A stretch of DNA of 64,000 bases. Source: Bacillota bacterium. GTDB taxonomy: Bacteria; Bacillota; Bacilli; Paenibacillales; UBA4045. Position numbers and translations under genes: made by a program. Location: assembly GCA_023441055.1 (NCBI GenBank), contig JAEZQY010000009.1, positions 3,142-67,141 of the forward strand, given 5' to 3'. Below, in pieces: positions 43,928 through 51,605 of the stretch (positions within the stretch are counted from its first letter, which is position 1; each line of letters starts with the position of its first letter). The notes under the pieces are model-generated. The model saw nothing but the letters and a program-made list of their open reading frames with translations. It was not told the DNA's origin and did no database searches.

Positions 43928-45307
43928 ATGAAATATGCTGTAATTGTTTGCGGTGCCGGTCCAACCGGTACCGCAGCTGCGATAGCAGCCGCCAGAAAGC
44001 TTCGAGAGCATGGGCATGAGAAGAAGGTTCTTCTTCTAGAGCGTTATGGATTTGGGGGAGGCATGGCGACTGGTGCCCTCGTCAATCCATGGGCCGGACA
44101 TCAGTACTTTGAAGCGGGCACTAGTAAAGTCGGCTCCCTGATCGGCGGGCTGTTTAAAGAAATCAATAGCTTACTATGCCAAGCCGGAGGCTTCGGGTCA
44201 ACGCTTACTCAGGGCGCCTTTGATGAGGAGCGGTTGAAATTGGTCTATGATCAATTACTTCAGGGTGCTGGCGTGGATATCCTCTATCACACCACGGTCA
44301 CCGGCGTAGAGCGTGAGGGTCGTAAAATCACAGCTGTTTATACCTCGTCTAAAGAAGGTTCACGTGCCTTCTATGGGGATACCATTATTGATGCCACTGG
44401 TGACGGCGATCTTGCCGCAGCGGCTGGCTGTGAATGGAGTTTGGGCCGTCAGTCCGACCAAATGACACAAGCGATGACGGTCAGCTTCCGAGTAGGCAAT
44501 GTAGACAAGCAAGCCATGATCGCCGACCTTGTACGATTAGGTCAATCTGGTCATAAAAGTGCACGTATGCTTGTAGAGCCTTATTTTCAGAAAGCAATCG
44601 CAGAAGGAAGATTGCATTATCCGCATCGAGAATGGGTACATTTCTATGATCATCCACAGCCGGGAATATTGCATTTTAACATGACACGTATCAACCAACG
44701 CAATGGACTTTCTGCCAAAGATTTAACCTATGCAGAGATGGAAGGAAGACGTCAGGCATTTGTTTTCGCGGATTGGCTAAAACAGGATGTCCCTTACTTC
44801 AAGGATTCTTATTTGGAAAAGGTCGCATTTCAGATCGGTGTAAGAGAAACTCGTCACGTTAAAGGATTATACACGATGACTGCTGATGATATTACGAATG
44901 CCGCTAAGTTTGACGACGCCATTGTACGAAGCCGTTACTTTATTGATATCCATTCTCCAACCGGATCAGGCTTTGATCATGAGAATATCACTGGTTACGG
45001 AGCAGTTGCGAAGAACTTCGATGTACCTGATGGGGATTACTATGAAGTACCTTACCGAGCCATAGTTCCCGTTGGTATAGACAATTTACTCGTGCCTTGC
45101 CGTGCGCTATCCGCTACACATGAAGCAGCAGCAGCGATTCGAGTAATGGCAACCATGACTGGCATGGGTGAAGCAGCAGGCTTGGCTGCAGCTCAGTCCG
45201 TTGAACGAAACCTTCCTTTCAACGAAATTGATACTGCTCGATTGCGCAGTCAGTTGAACTACTTGGACGAACAACCAGACTACGGGTATCCTTGGAATAT
45301 CAACTAA
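43928..45307 (+). CDS. FAD-dependent oxidoreductase (FAD_oxidored family)
   Basis: About 459 residues. The N-terminal dinucleotide motif GAGPTGTAAAIAAARK starts at residue 9 (GxGxxG pattern) and is followed by LLLERYGFGGGMATGALVNP. GDTIIDATGDGDLAAAAGCE is the second FAD-binding stretch. The family covers FAD proteins (FAD_oxidored, PF12831 by recollection) often found beside glycoside-degrading genes, whose reactions are mostly unknown. ATG 43928 follows GGAGAGGG. It lies between the binding lipoprotein (35 bases upstream) and the sialidase-like gene (19 bases downstream), so it is one transcript. A role in oxidising or reducing a sugar derivative is an inference. Confidence 0.82.
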   Translation: MKYAVIVCGAGPTGTAAAIAAARKLREHGHEKKVLLLERYGFGGGMATGALVNPWAGHQYFEAGTSKVGSLIGGLFKEINSLLCQAGGFGSTLTQGAFDEERLKLVYDQLLQGAGVDILYHTTVTGVEREGRKITAVYTSSKEGSRAFYGDTIIDATGDGDLAAAAGCEWSLGRQSDQMTQAMTVSFRVGNVDKQAMIADLVRLGQSGHKSARMLVEPYFQKAIAEGRLHYPHREWVHFYDHPQPGILHFNMTRINQRNGLSAKDLTYAEMEGRRQAFVFADWLKQDVPYFKDSYLEKVAFQIGVRETRHVKGLYTMTADDITNAAKFDDAIVRSRYFIDIHSPTGSGFDHENITGYGAVAKNFDVPDGDYYEVPYRAIVPVGIDNLLVPCRALSATHEAAAAIRVMATMTGMGEAAGLAAAQSVERNLPFNEIDTARLRSQLNYLDEQPDYGYPWNIN

Positions 45308-45326
45308 CAACAGGGAGTGTGGTCTC

Positions 45327-46352
45327 ATGAAGGAATTTATCTTTACAGATGATCGTCCGTTTCTTAGCTGTCACGCCTCAACGGTACTGCCATTAGACAA
45401 TGGAGAAGTGCTTGCCGCATGGTTTGGAGGTACACACGAAAAGCATAGTGATGTTGCAATCTGGCTTTCTCGTCGAGATCAGAAGGGCTGGAGTGTGCCT
45501 ATCCGTATTGCCGATGAGGAAAATATTGCGCATTGGAATCCGGTCCTTTTCACTAATCAAGAGGGCGCAATCTTCCTAGTGTATAAGGTAGGGCATGAGA
45601 TAGTAGACTGGTTCTCACGTGTCATGATCTCCAAGGATCAAGGGAGCAGTTGGTCAGAGCCAGTTGAGCTAGTCCCAGGCGACATCGGTGGCAGAGGTCC
45701 TGTTCGCAACAAGACGATTCTGCTTGGAGACGGTAATCTTCTGGCTCCTGCATCCATTGAGCGTCGCGATCCGTCTGCACCAGGGAAGGAAATATGGGAG
45801 GCGTTCGTAGACATTTCCAGTGATCATGGTGCAACTTGGACCCCAAGCGCTCTTGTGCCTATGCGTATCGAAGAATATGTTGGTCAACATTATTTCAACG
45901 CCAAAGGCATGATACAGCCAACCCTATGGCAATCAGGATCGGGTCAGGTACACATGCTCTTGCGCAGCACAGAAGGGTTTATCTATCGCAGTGATTCGAA
46001 TGACGGCGGTGAAACCTGGTGTGAAGCCTATCCAATAGATGTCCCAAATAATAATAGCGGAATTGATCTGGCACAGTTAAACGATGGTACGCTGCTGCTA
46101 GTGTGTACACCACTTAGCGGCTATGGCACATCCTCTCTTAGAACACCACTGGTGATCATGCGATCAACTGACAACGGCGATAGCTGGAAGCAGGTCTATG
46201 TGCTTGAAAGCGAGCCTGGAGAATACTCCTACCCAGCTATTGCAGCTGAGGGGTCACGCGTGCATATTACGTATACCTGGCGGCGAGAGCGGATCGCGTA
46301 TTGGGCACTGAATGTAAGTGAGCTGCATGATAATAAGGCGCTGTCGGACTAA
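45327..46352 (+). CDS. Sialidase-fold (BNR/Asp-box) protein
   Basis: 341 residues without a signal peptide. Four Asp boxes of the form S-x-D-x-G-x-x-W are visible: SKDQGSSW (102-109), SSDHGATW (164-171), SNDGGETW (224-231) and STDNGDSW (280-287), so it is a beta-propeller of the BNR_2 kind. Besides exo-sialidases, this fold includes rhamnose-glucuronate lyases, so the substrate cannot be named. Being cytoplasmic, it would act on an imported oligosaccharide. It is the last gene of the importer operon, 19 bases after the oxidoreductase gene, and ends in a terminator shared with clpP. Confidence 0.85.
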   Translation: MKEFIFTDDRPFLSCHASTVLPLDNGEVLAAWFGGTHEKHSDVAIWLSRRDQKGWSVPIRIADEENIAHWNPVLFTNQEGAIFLVYKVGHEIVDWFSRVMISKDQGSSWSEPVELVPGDIGGRGPVRNKTILLGDGNLLAPASIERRDPSAPGKEIWEAFVDISSDHGATWTPSALVPMRIEEYVGQHYFNAKGMIQPTLWQSGSGQVHMLLRSTEGFIYRSDSNDGGETWCEAYPIDVPNNNSGIDLAQLNDGTLLLVCTPLSGYGTSSLRTPLVIMRSTDNGDSWKQVYVLESEPGEYSYPAIAAEGSRVHITYTWRRERIAYWALNVSELHDNKALSD

Positions 46353-46377
46353 ATGAGCATTGCGGTCCAAGCATACA

Positions 46378-46430
46378 AAGAGGCTGTCACAATAGGTGGA
46401 TGACCTAGGGTGACAGCCTCTTATTGTTTT
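46378..46430. terminator. Bidirectional terminator between the sialidase-like gene and clpP
   Basis: AAGAGGCTGTCAC / GTGACAGCCTCTT, 13-bp arms around a 19-base loop, with an A-run before and TTATTGTTTT after. It serves both convergent genes. Confidence 0.9.
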
Positions 46431-47010
46431 ACAGCTTCTCGATTACCTTGTCGACGATGCCGTAATCCTTGGCTTCGTCCGCGCTCATGAAGTAATCGCG
46501 GTCGGTGTCCTTCTCGATGCGCTTGAGCGTCTGGCCTGTGCGCTGAGACAGAATGTGATTCAAGCGCTCGCGCGTCTTGATGATGTGCTTGGCGCGGATC
46601 TCGATGTCGCTGGCTTGCCCTTGGGCTCCGCCGAGCGGCTGATGGATCATCACTTCGCTGTTCGGCAGCGCGAGGCGCTTGCCTGGGGTTCCTGCTGTCA
46701 GCAGGAAGGCGCCCATCGAAGCGGCCATGCCGATGCAGATGGTGGAGACGTCGGGCTTGATGAACTGCATGGTGTCATAGATCGCTAGACCCGCGGATAC
46801 GGATCCGCCCGGGCTGTTGATGTAGAGACTGATGTCCTTCTCAGGATCGTCAGCTGCCAGGAACAGGAGCTGGGCGATAACCGTATTGGCTACCACATCA
46901 TTGATCGGGGTTCCGAGGAAGATGATCCGGTCCTTCAGCAGGCGGGAGTAAATGTCATAGGCGCGCTCGCCTCGGCTGGTCTGTTCGATGACCATAGGGA
47001 CTAAACTCAT
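46429..47010 (-). CDS. clpP: ATP-dependent Clp protease proteolytic subunit (ClpP)
   Basis: 193 residues. The catalytic residues are Ser98 in GMAASMGAFL and His123 in EVMIHQPLGG, with the Asp in the C-terminal third. ClpP forms the tetradecameric peptidase that works with ClpC, ClpX or ClpE on misfolded and tagged proteins, including tmRNA-tagged ones. Start at 1 bp past the ribosome site AAGGAGGG. The promoter carries a CtsR operator (47070-47086), so heat-shock control is visible from sequence. Confidence 0.97.
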   Translation of the reverse strand: MSLVPMVIEQTSRGERAYDIYSRLLKDRIIFLGTPINDVVANTVIAQLLFLAADDPEKDISLYINSPGGSVSAGLAIYDTMQFIKPDVSTICIGMAASMGAFLLTAGTPGKRLALPNSEVMIHQPLGGAQGQASDIEIRAKHIIKTRERLNHILSQRTGQTLKRIEKDTDRDYFMSADEAKDYGIVDKVIEKL

Positions 47011-47045
47011 GGTATACCCTCCTTATATGGTGACTTGATATTGTT

Positions 47046-47075
47046 ATAATACCAGAAGTGAACGGCGAAGGTCAA
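47046..47075 (-). promoter_or_regulatory. Predicted promoter of clpP
   Basis: On the minus strand TTGACC (47075-47070), an 18-base spacer and TATTAT (47051-47046), about 36 bases before the clpP start. Confidence 0.7.
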
Positions 47076-47086
47076 GAAAGGTCAAA
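47070..47086 (+). promoter_or_regulatory. CtsR operator at clpP
   Basis: GGTCAAG-AAA-GGTCAAA, a direct heptad repeat with a three-base spacer, one base off the CtsR consensus in the first half. It overlaps the -35 box of clpP, as in other Firmicutes, so CtsR would repress clpP until heat or protein stress. Confidence 0.85.
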
Positions 47087-47101
47087 CATTGATGAAAAAT
47101 A

Positions 47102-47176
47102 TGGCGCACTCGCCAGGAATTGAACCTGGATCTCAGGCTTCGGAGGCCTGCGTCATATCCATTGGACTACGAGTGC
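47102..47176 (-). tRNA. tRNA-Arg (anticodon CCG)
   Basis: A complete cloverleaf on the minus strand: acceptor stem GCACTCG / CGAGTGC, anticodon stem CAGGC / GCCTG with loop CT-CCG-AA, T arm with GGTTCAATTCC and an encoded 3' CCA (47104-47102). It reads CGG codons. Confidence 0.95.
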
Positions 47177-47307
47177 ACGATTGAACGAGTATAGAGATCA
47201 GCTATAATTGCGTTAGCGTAAGTTATTATAGTTGAAGGCGATGCAAAAAGCAAGAAACGCGCGGATGGAAAACGAGAGGTTCAATCAATGAACAATCAAA
47301 TCTTAAC

Positions 47308-47336
47308 TTGCATCTGAAAGGTGAATTGGTTACAAT
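47308..47336 (+). promoter_or_regulatory. Predicted promoter of the cggR-glycolysis operon
   Basis: TTGCAT (47308-47313), a 17-base spacer and TACAAT (47331-47336), about 110 bases before the cggR start. A CggR operator is expected downstream of it, but I could not assign one confidently. The rest of 47177-47446 shows no gene. Confidence 0.65.
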
Positions 47337-47446
47337 AGGAATACGCCGATGGCTGTTTTTTTTCGAATCGGTGGGTCGCCAAACGAATGACAGGGACGAA
47401 TAAGGTCCCGGAGTTGTTCGGATTACATTCCGAAGGTGAAGCCGAT

Positions 47447-48463
47447 ATGAGGGACATCATTAATGTTCAGAAGCAGCTCGTTCCCGAATTAGTCGACGTC
47501 CTTCGCAGAAGGCACAAGATCCTGCGCCATATTAAGCTGATGGGATCGACTGGCCGGCGCACCTTATCCGCCTCACTGGGGATGACAGAGCGCACGCTGC
47601 GGACGGAGTCGGACTTCCTCAAGAGCCAGGGCTTGCTCGAAATTGACAGTAATGGGATGCGGATCAGCCCGGCTGGTGAAGCACTCTTGCAGGCGATGGA
47701 GCCGGTGGTCAGAGAGGTGTTCGCGCTTCGTGAGCTCGAAGATCAGCTGCAGGCTCGCTATCAGCTGAGCGCGGTGACAGTCGTACAAGGCGATTCTGAT
47801 GTCTCGCCGCTGACGAAGAAGGAGCTTGGCCGAGCAGGCGCGGCGGCATTGATGCGCGTGGCACAGCCAGGCGACATTATCGCGGTAACTGGCGGCACGA
47901 CGATAGCAGCGGTTGCAAGCGCACTGAATGCCTCAGCGTTGCTGAAGGGCGCGTCCTTCGTGCCAGCGCGCGGCGGACTTGGCGGCAGTGTGGATCTCCA
48001 GGCGAATACGATTGCCTCCAATATGGCGAAGAAGACAGGTGCGTTGTATCGGCTGCTCCATGTGCCAGATCATCTAGGCGAAGAGGCGTATCAATCGCTG
48101 ATGCAGGAGCCTGATGTGCAGGAGGTTGTGGGCGTTATCCGCAATGCGCGCATTGTCGTGCATGGAATCGGAGATGCTGTTCGTATGGCACGCAGACGCA
48201 AGCTGGGTGACGAGCGTGTTGAAGCTCTGGTCAGAGAGGGCGCGCTAGCGGAATCATTCGGCTATTACTTCAATCGAGACGGTCAGGTGGTGCATCAGAT
48301 GCCGACGGTCGGACTGCGGCTGGAGGAGATCCAGCGCGTAGAGCAGGTCATTGCAGTGGCAGGCGGAGCGAGTAAGGGTGAAGCGATATCGGCCATTCTG
48401 CGATTCGGGCATGAGGATATGCTGATCACGGATGAGGCGGCGGCACGTATTATTTTGGAATAG
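47447..48463 (+). CDS. cggR: Central glycolytic genes regulator CggR (SorC family)
   Basis: About 338 residues, close to the usual 340. N-terminal winged helix with GSTGRRTLSASLGMTERTLR (about 38-57), and a SorC-type sugar-phosphate-binding domain with VTGGTTIAAVASALN and VPARGGLGGSVDLQANTI. CggR represses the lower-glycolysis operon; fructose 1,6-bisphosphate relieves it. The start chosen is ATG 47447 (MRDIINVQKQLVPEL), which matches the family N-terminus; ATG 47387 would add 20 residues that are not family-like. gapA follows 104 bases later. Confidence 0.94.
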   Translation: MRDIINVQKQLVPELVDVLRRRHKILRHIKLMGSTGRRTLSASLGMTERTLRTESDFLKSQGLLEIDSNGMRISPAGEALLQAMEPVVREVFALRELEDQLQARYQLSAVTVVQGDSDVSPLTKKELGRAGAAALMRVAQPGDIIAVTGGTTIAAVASALNASALLKGASFVPARGGLGGSVDLQANTIASNMAKKTGALYRLLHVPDHLGEEAYQSLMQEPDVQEVVGVIRNARIVVHGIGDAVRMARRRKLGDERVEALVREGALAESFGYYFNRDGQVVHQMPTVGLRLEEIQRVEQVIAVAGGASKGEAISAILRFGHEDMLITDEAAARIILE

Positions 48464-48567
48464 ACAGCTTGTGATCTTGATCGTATTCATTGAGTGCGAA
48501 CTCGGGAATACTATCTTGAGATAAATTGTTGTAAGCAGCACCAACCATACTTAAGGAGGAAGTTATT

Positions 48568-49572
48568 ATGGTAAAAGTAGGTATTAACGGATTCGGTCGT
48601 ATTGGACGTAATGTATTCCGCGCGGCTCTGAACAACCCTGAGGTTGAAATCGTAGCGGTTAATGATCTGACGGATGTGAACACGCTGGCTCATCTGCTCA
48701 AGTATGACACGACACATGGCAGATTCGACGCTACTGTAGAAGCTGGCGACGGCGAGCTGATCGTGAATGGCAAGGCGGTTAAGATCTTCGCTGAACGCGA
48801 TCCAGGCAATCTGCCTTGGGCACAGCATGGCGTAGAGATCGTAGTAGAATCCACAGGGATCTTCACAGCGAAGGATAAGGCTTCCGCGCATCTGAAGGGC
48901 GGCGCTAAGAAGGTTATCATCTCCGCACCTGCTTCTGATGAGGATATTACAATCGTTATGGGCGTTAACGAAGATAAGTATGATCCTGCTGCTCACACGA
49001 TTATCTCGAATGCTTCTTGTACGACGAACTGCCTGGCGCCATTCGCTAAGGTATTGAATGATAACTTCACGATTGTGAAGGGTATGATGACGACGGTTCA
49101 CTCCTACACGAATGATCAGAACGTGCTGGACCTGCCGCATAAGGATCTTCGCCGCGCTCGCGCAGCTGCAGAGAACATCATTCCTTCCACTACTGGCGCA
49201 GCTAAGGCTGTATCGCTGGTGCTGCCTGAATTGAAGGGTAAGCTGAACGGCGGCGCTATGCGCGTACCTACACCTAACGTATCCGTGACTGACCTCGTAG
49301 TTGAACTGTCCCGCGATGTTACGGTAGAAGAAGTGAACGGCGCGCTGAAGGCTGCTGCTGACGGTCCGCTGAAGGGCATCCTGAACTTCTCCGAAGAGCC
49401 GCTTGTATCGAGCGACTACAACGGTGATCCAGCTTCCTCCACAATCGATGCATTGTCCACAATGGTCGTAGGCGGCAACATGGTGAAGGTGATCTCCTGG
49501 TATGACAACGAGTGGGGCTATTCCAACCGCGTCGTTGACCTGGCGATCTACATTGCTGCCAAGGGTCTGTAA
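48568..49572 (+). CDS. gapA: Glyceraldehyde-3-phosphate dehydrogenase (GapA)
   Basis: 334 residues, full length. The NAD-binding N-terminus is VGINGFGRIGRNVFR and the catalytic Cys151 is in SNASCTTNCLAP. Located directly after cggR, as for glycolytic GapA, and distinct from the gluconeogenic GapB. ATG 48568 follows AAGGAGGAAG, a very strong ribosome site, and codon choice is strongly biased, as expected for an abundant enzyme. A hairpin follows before pgk. Confidence 0.97.
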   Translation: MVKVGINGFGRIGRNVFRAALNNPEVEIVAVNDLTDVNTLAHLLKYDTTHGRFDATVEAGDGELIVNGKAVKIFAERDPGNLPWAQHGVEIVVESTGIFTAKDKASAHLKGGAKKVIISAPASDEDITIVMGVNEDKYDPAAHTIISNASCTTNCLAPFAKVLNDNFTIVKGMMTTVHSYTNDQNVLDLPHKDLRRARAAAENIIPSTTGAAKAVSLVLPELKGKLNGGAMRVPTPNVSVTDLVVELSRDVTVEEVNGALKAAADGPLKGILNFSEEPLVSSDYNGDPASSTIDALSTMVVGGNMVKVISWYDNEWGYSNRVVDLAIYIAAKGL

Positions 49573-49595
49573 GAACACGCTATACGGGAACATCT

Positions 49596-49619
49596 AAGAG
49601 GAGAAGCGATTCTCCTCTT
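49596..49619 (+). other. Hairpin between gapA and pgk
   Basis: AAGAGGAGAA-GCGA-TTCTCCTCTT, a perfect 10-bp stem with a GNRA tetraloop, followed by CACATT and no T-run. It is more likely an RNA stabiliser or processing site than a terminator, and would raise gapA mRNA relative to the genes downstream. Confidence 0.75.
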
Positions 49620-49648
49620 CACATTGTATAGAAAGAAGGATACGGACT

Positions 49649-50830
49649 ATGAATAAGAAGAGTGTTCGTGACATCGATGTGGCAGGCAAGAAGGTATTCG
49701 TGCGTGTGGATTTCAATGTGCCGCTCGAGAATGGAGCGATTACAGACGATACTCGCATTCGTGAGACGCTGCCGACGATTCAATATCTAATCGAGCAAGG
49801 CGCGAAGGTCATTCTCGCTAGCCATCTTGGTCGTCCGAAGGGCGAGTTCGTTGAAGAACTCAGACTGACACCTGCGGCTGTTCGTCTCTCCGAGCTGCTG
49901 GGCAAGCCAGTCGTGAAGGTCGACGAAGCGATTGGCGACGCGGTGAAGGCAGCGGTAGACAAGCTGAATAGCGGCGATGTGCTGCTGCTCGAGAATGTTC
50001 GCTTCTATGCGGGCGAGGAGAAGAATGATCCAGAGCTGGCGAAGTCATTCGCGGAGCTGGCGGATATCTTCGTGAATGATGCATTCGGCGCAGCGCACCG
50101 GGCACATGCCTCGACAGAAGGCATCGCGCATCATCTGCCTGCAGTATCCGGTCTCCTGATGGAGAAGGAGCTGTCGGTGCTGGGCAAGGCGCTGAGCAAC
50201 CCAGAGCGTCCATTCACTGCGATTATCGGCGGCGCGAAGGTCAAGGACAAGATCAATGTGATCGATAACTTGCTGAATCTGGCTGATAATGTCATTATCG
50301 GCGGTGGATTGGCTTATACGTTCATTAAGGCACTCGGCCATGAGATCGGGCTGTCGCTTGTCGACAATGAGAAGCTGGACCTGGCGCTTAGCTTCCTGCA
50401 GAAGGCCAAGGATAAGGGTGTTAACTTCCTGATGCCAGTGGATATCGTGGTGACGGACGACTTCAGCGCGGACGCGAATACGAAGATCGTGGGTATCGAC
50501 GCTATTCCGGCGGACTGGGAGGGCATTGATATCGGACCCAAGACGCGCGAGCTGTATGCAGACGTCATTAAGAATTCGAAGCTGATTGTATGGAATGGAC
50601 CGATGGGCGTGTTCGAAATAGAGCCGTTCTCGCATGGTACGCGCGAAGTAGCTGAGGCTTGCGCTGCGACTAGCGGATATACGATTATTGGCGGCGGTGA
50701 CTCCGCTGCGGCTGCAGAGAAGTTCAATCTGGCTAATCAGATGGATCATATCTCGACAGGCGGCGGCGCATCGCTCGAATTTATGGAAGGCAAGGCGCTT
50801 CCGGGCGTTGTTGCACTGAACGATAAATAA
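49649..50830 (+). CDS. pgk: Phosphoglycerate kinase (Pgk)
   Basis: 393 residues. It makes 3-phosphoglycerate and ATP from 1,3-bisphosphoglycerate. Typical stretches are KKVFVRVDFNVPLENGAI at the N-terminus, SHLGRPKG, VLLLENVRFYAGEEKN and the nucleotide-binding IIGGGDSAAAAEKFNL near the C-terminus. ATG 49649 follows AAGAAGGA. It precedes tpiA by 21 bases in the glycolysis operon. Confidence 0.97.
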   Translation: MNKKSVRDIDVAGKKVFVRVDFNVPLENGAITDDTRIRETLPTIQYLIEQGAKVILASHLGRPKGEFVEELRLTPAAVRLSELLGKPVVKVDEAIGDAVKAAVDKLNSGDVLLLENVRFYAGEEKNDPELAKSFAELADIFVNDAFGAAHRAHASTEGIAHHLPAVSGLLMEKELSVLGKALSNPERPFTAIIGGAKVKDKINVIDNLLNLADNVIIGGGLAYTFIKALGHEIGLSLVDNEKLDLALSFLQKAKDKGVNFLMPVDIVVTDDFSADANTKIVGIDAIPADWEGIDIGPKTRELYADVIKNSKLIVWNGPMGVFEIEPFSHGTREVAEACAATSGYTIIGGGDSAAAAEKFNLANQMDHISTGGGASLEFMEGKALPGVVALNDK

Positions 50831-50851
50831 ACCGCGAGGTGATTGTAGCGT

Positions 50852-51604
50852 ATGAGAACTCCGATTATTGCAGGCAACTGGAAGATGTTCAAGACAGCCG
50901 GAGAGGCTGCGCAATTCGCTGAGGAAGTGAAGGGCAAGGCAGAGGTAGCTGGCGTGGAGAGCGTGGTATGCGCGCCGTTCACGGCATTGCCATCGCTGAT
51001 CGAGGCGCTGAAGGGAACCTCCATCAAGGTTGGCGCGCAGAATCTTCACTATGAAGATAATGGTGCTTATACAGGTGAGATCAGCGGCGTGATGCTGAAG
51101 GACCTGGGCGTAGACTATGTGATCATCGGCCACTCCGAGCGCAGAGCATACTTCGCGGAGTCCGACGAGATCGTGAATAAGAAGGTACATGCTGCATTCA
51201 AGCATGGCTTGACTCCGATCGTATGCGTCGGCGAGAAGCTGGAGGAGCGCGAAGCGGATCAGACGAAGTCGGTGTGCAAGGTGCAGGCCGAGGCGGCATT
51301 CGCGGGTCTGAGCGCGGAGCAGGCTGCTGAAGTCGTAGTTGCATATGAGCCGATCTGGGCGATTGGCACAGGCAAGTCCTCGACTGCGGACGATGCGAAT
51401 GAGGTAATCGGCTATATTCGCGGCGTCATCGCTGCGCAATTCAATGCCGATGTGGCGGCTAAGGTGCGCATCCAATACGGCGGCAGTGTGAAGCCGGCTA
51501 ATGTGGCGGAATACATGGGCCAATCTGAGATTGACGGCGCGCTCGTAGGCGGCGCAAGCCTGGAGCCAGCCTCCTACATTCAATTGGTGGAAGGGGCTAA
51601 GTAA
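50852..51604 (+). CDS. tpiA: Triosephosphate isomerase (TpiA)
   Basis: 250 residues. It interconverts dihydroxyacetone phosphate and glyceraldehyde 3-phosphate. The N-terminal GNWKMFKT with its active-site Lys, the His of VIIGHSERRAYF and the catalytic Glu in YEPIWAIGTG are all present. ATG 50852 follows CGCGAGGTG. The start of gpmI follows its stop by one base. Confidence 0.97.
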   Translation: MRTPIIAGNWKMFKTAGEAAQFAEEVKGKAEVAGVESVVCAPFTALPSLIEALKGTSIKVGAQNLHYEDNGAYTGEISGVMLKDLGVDYVIIGHSERRAYFAESDEIVNKKVHAAFKHGLTPIVCVGEKLEEREADQTKSVCKVQAEAAFAGLSAEQAAEVVVAYEPIWAIGTGKSSTADDANEVIGYIRGVIAAQFNADVAAKVRIQYGGSVKPANVAEYMGQSEIDGALVGGASLEPASYIQLVEGAK

Positions 51605-51605
51605 G

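Noticed and set aside
50045..51583. Minus-strand frame of 512 codons opposite pgk and tpiA
   Set aside because: Antisense shadow of biased glycolytic codons; no ribosome site and no protein-like composition. The same holds for frames opposite gpmI (51960-52949), eno (53238-54410) and rnr (56888-57727).
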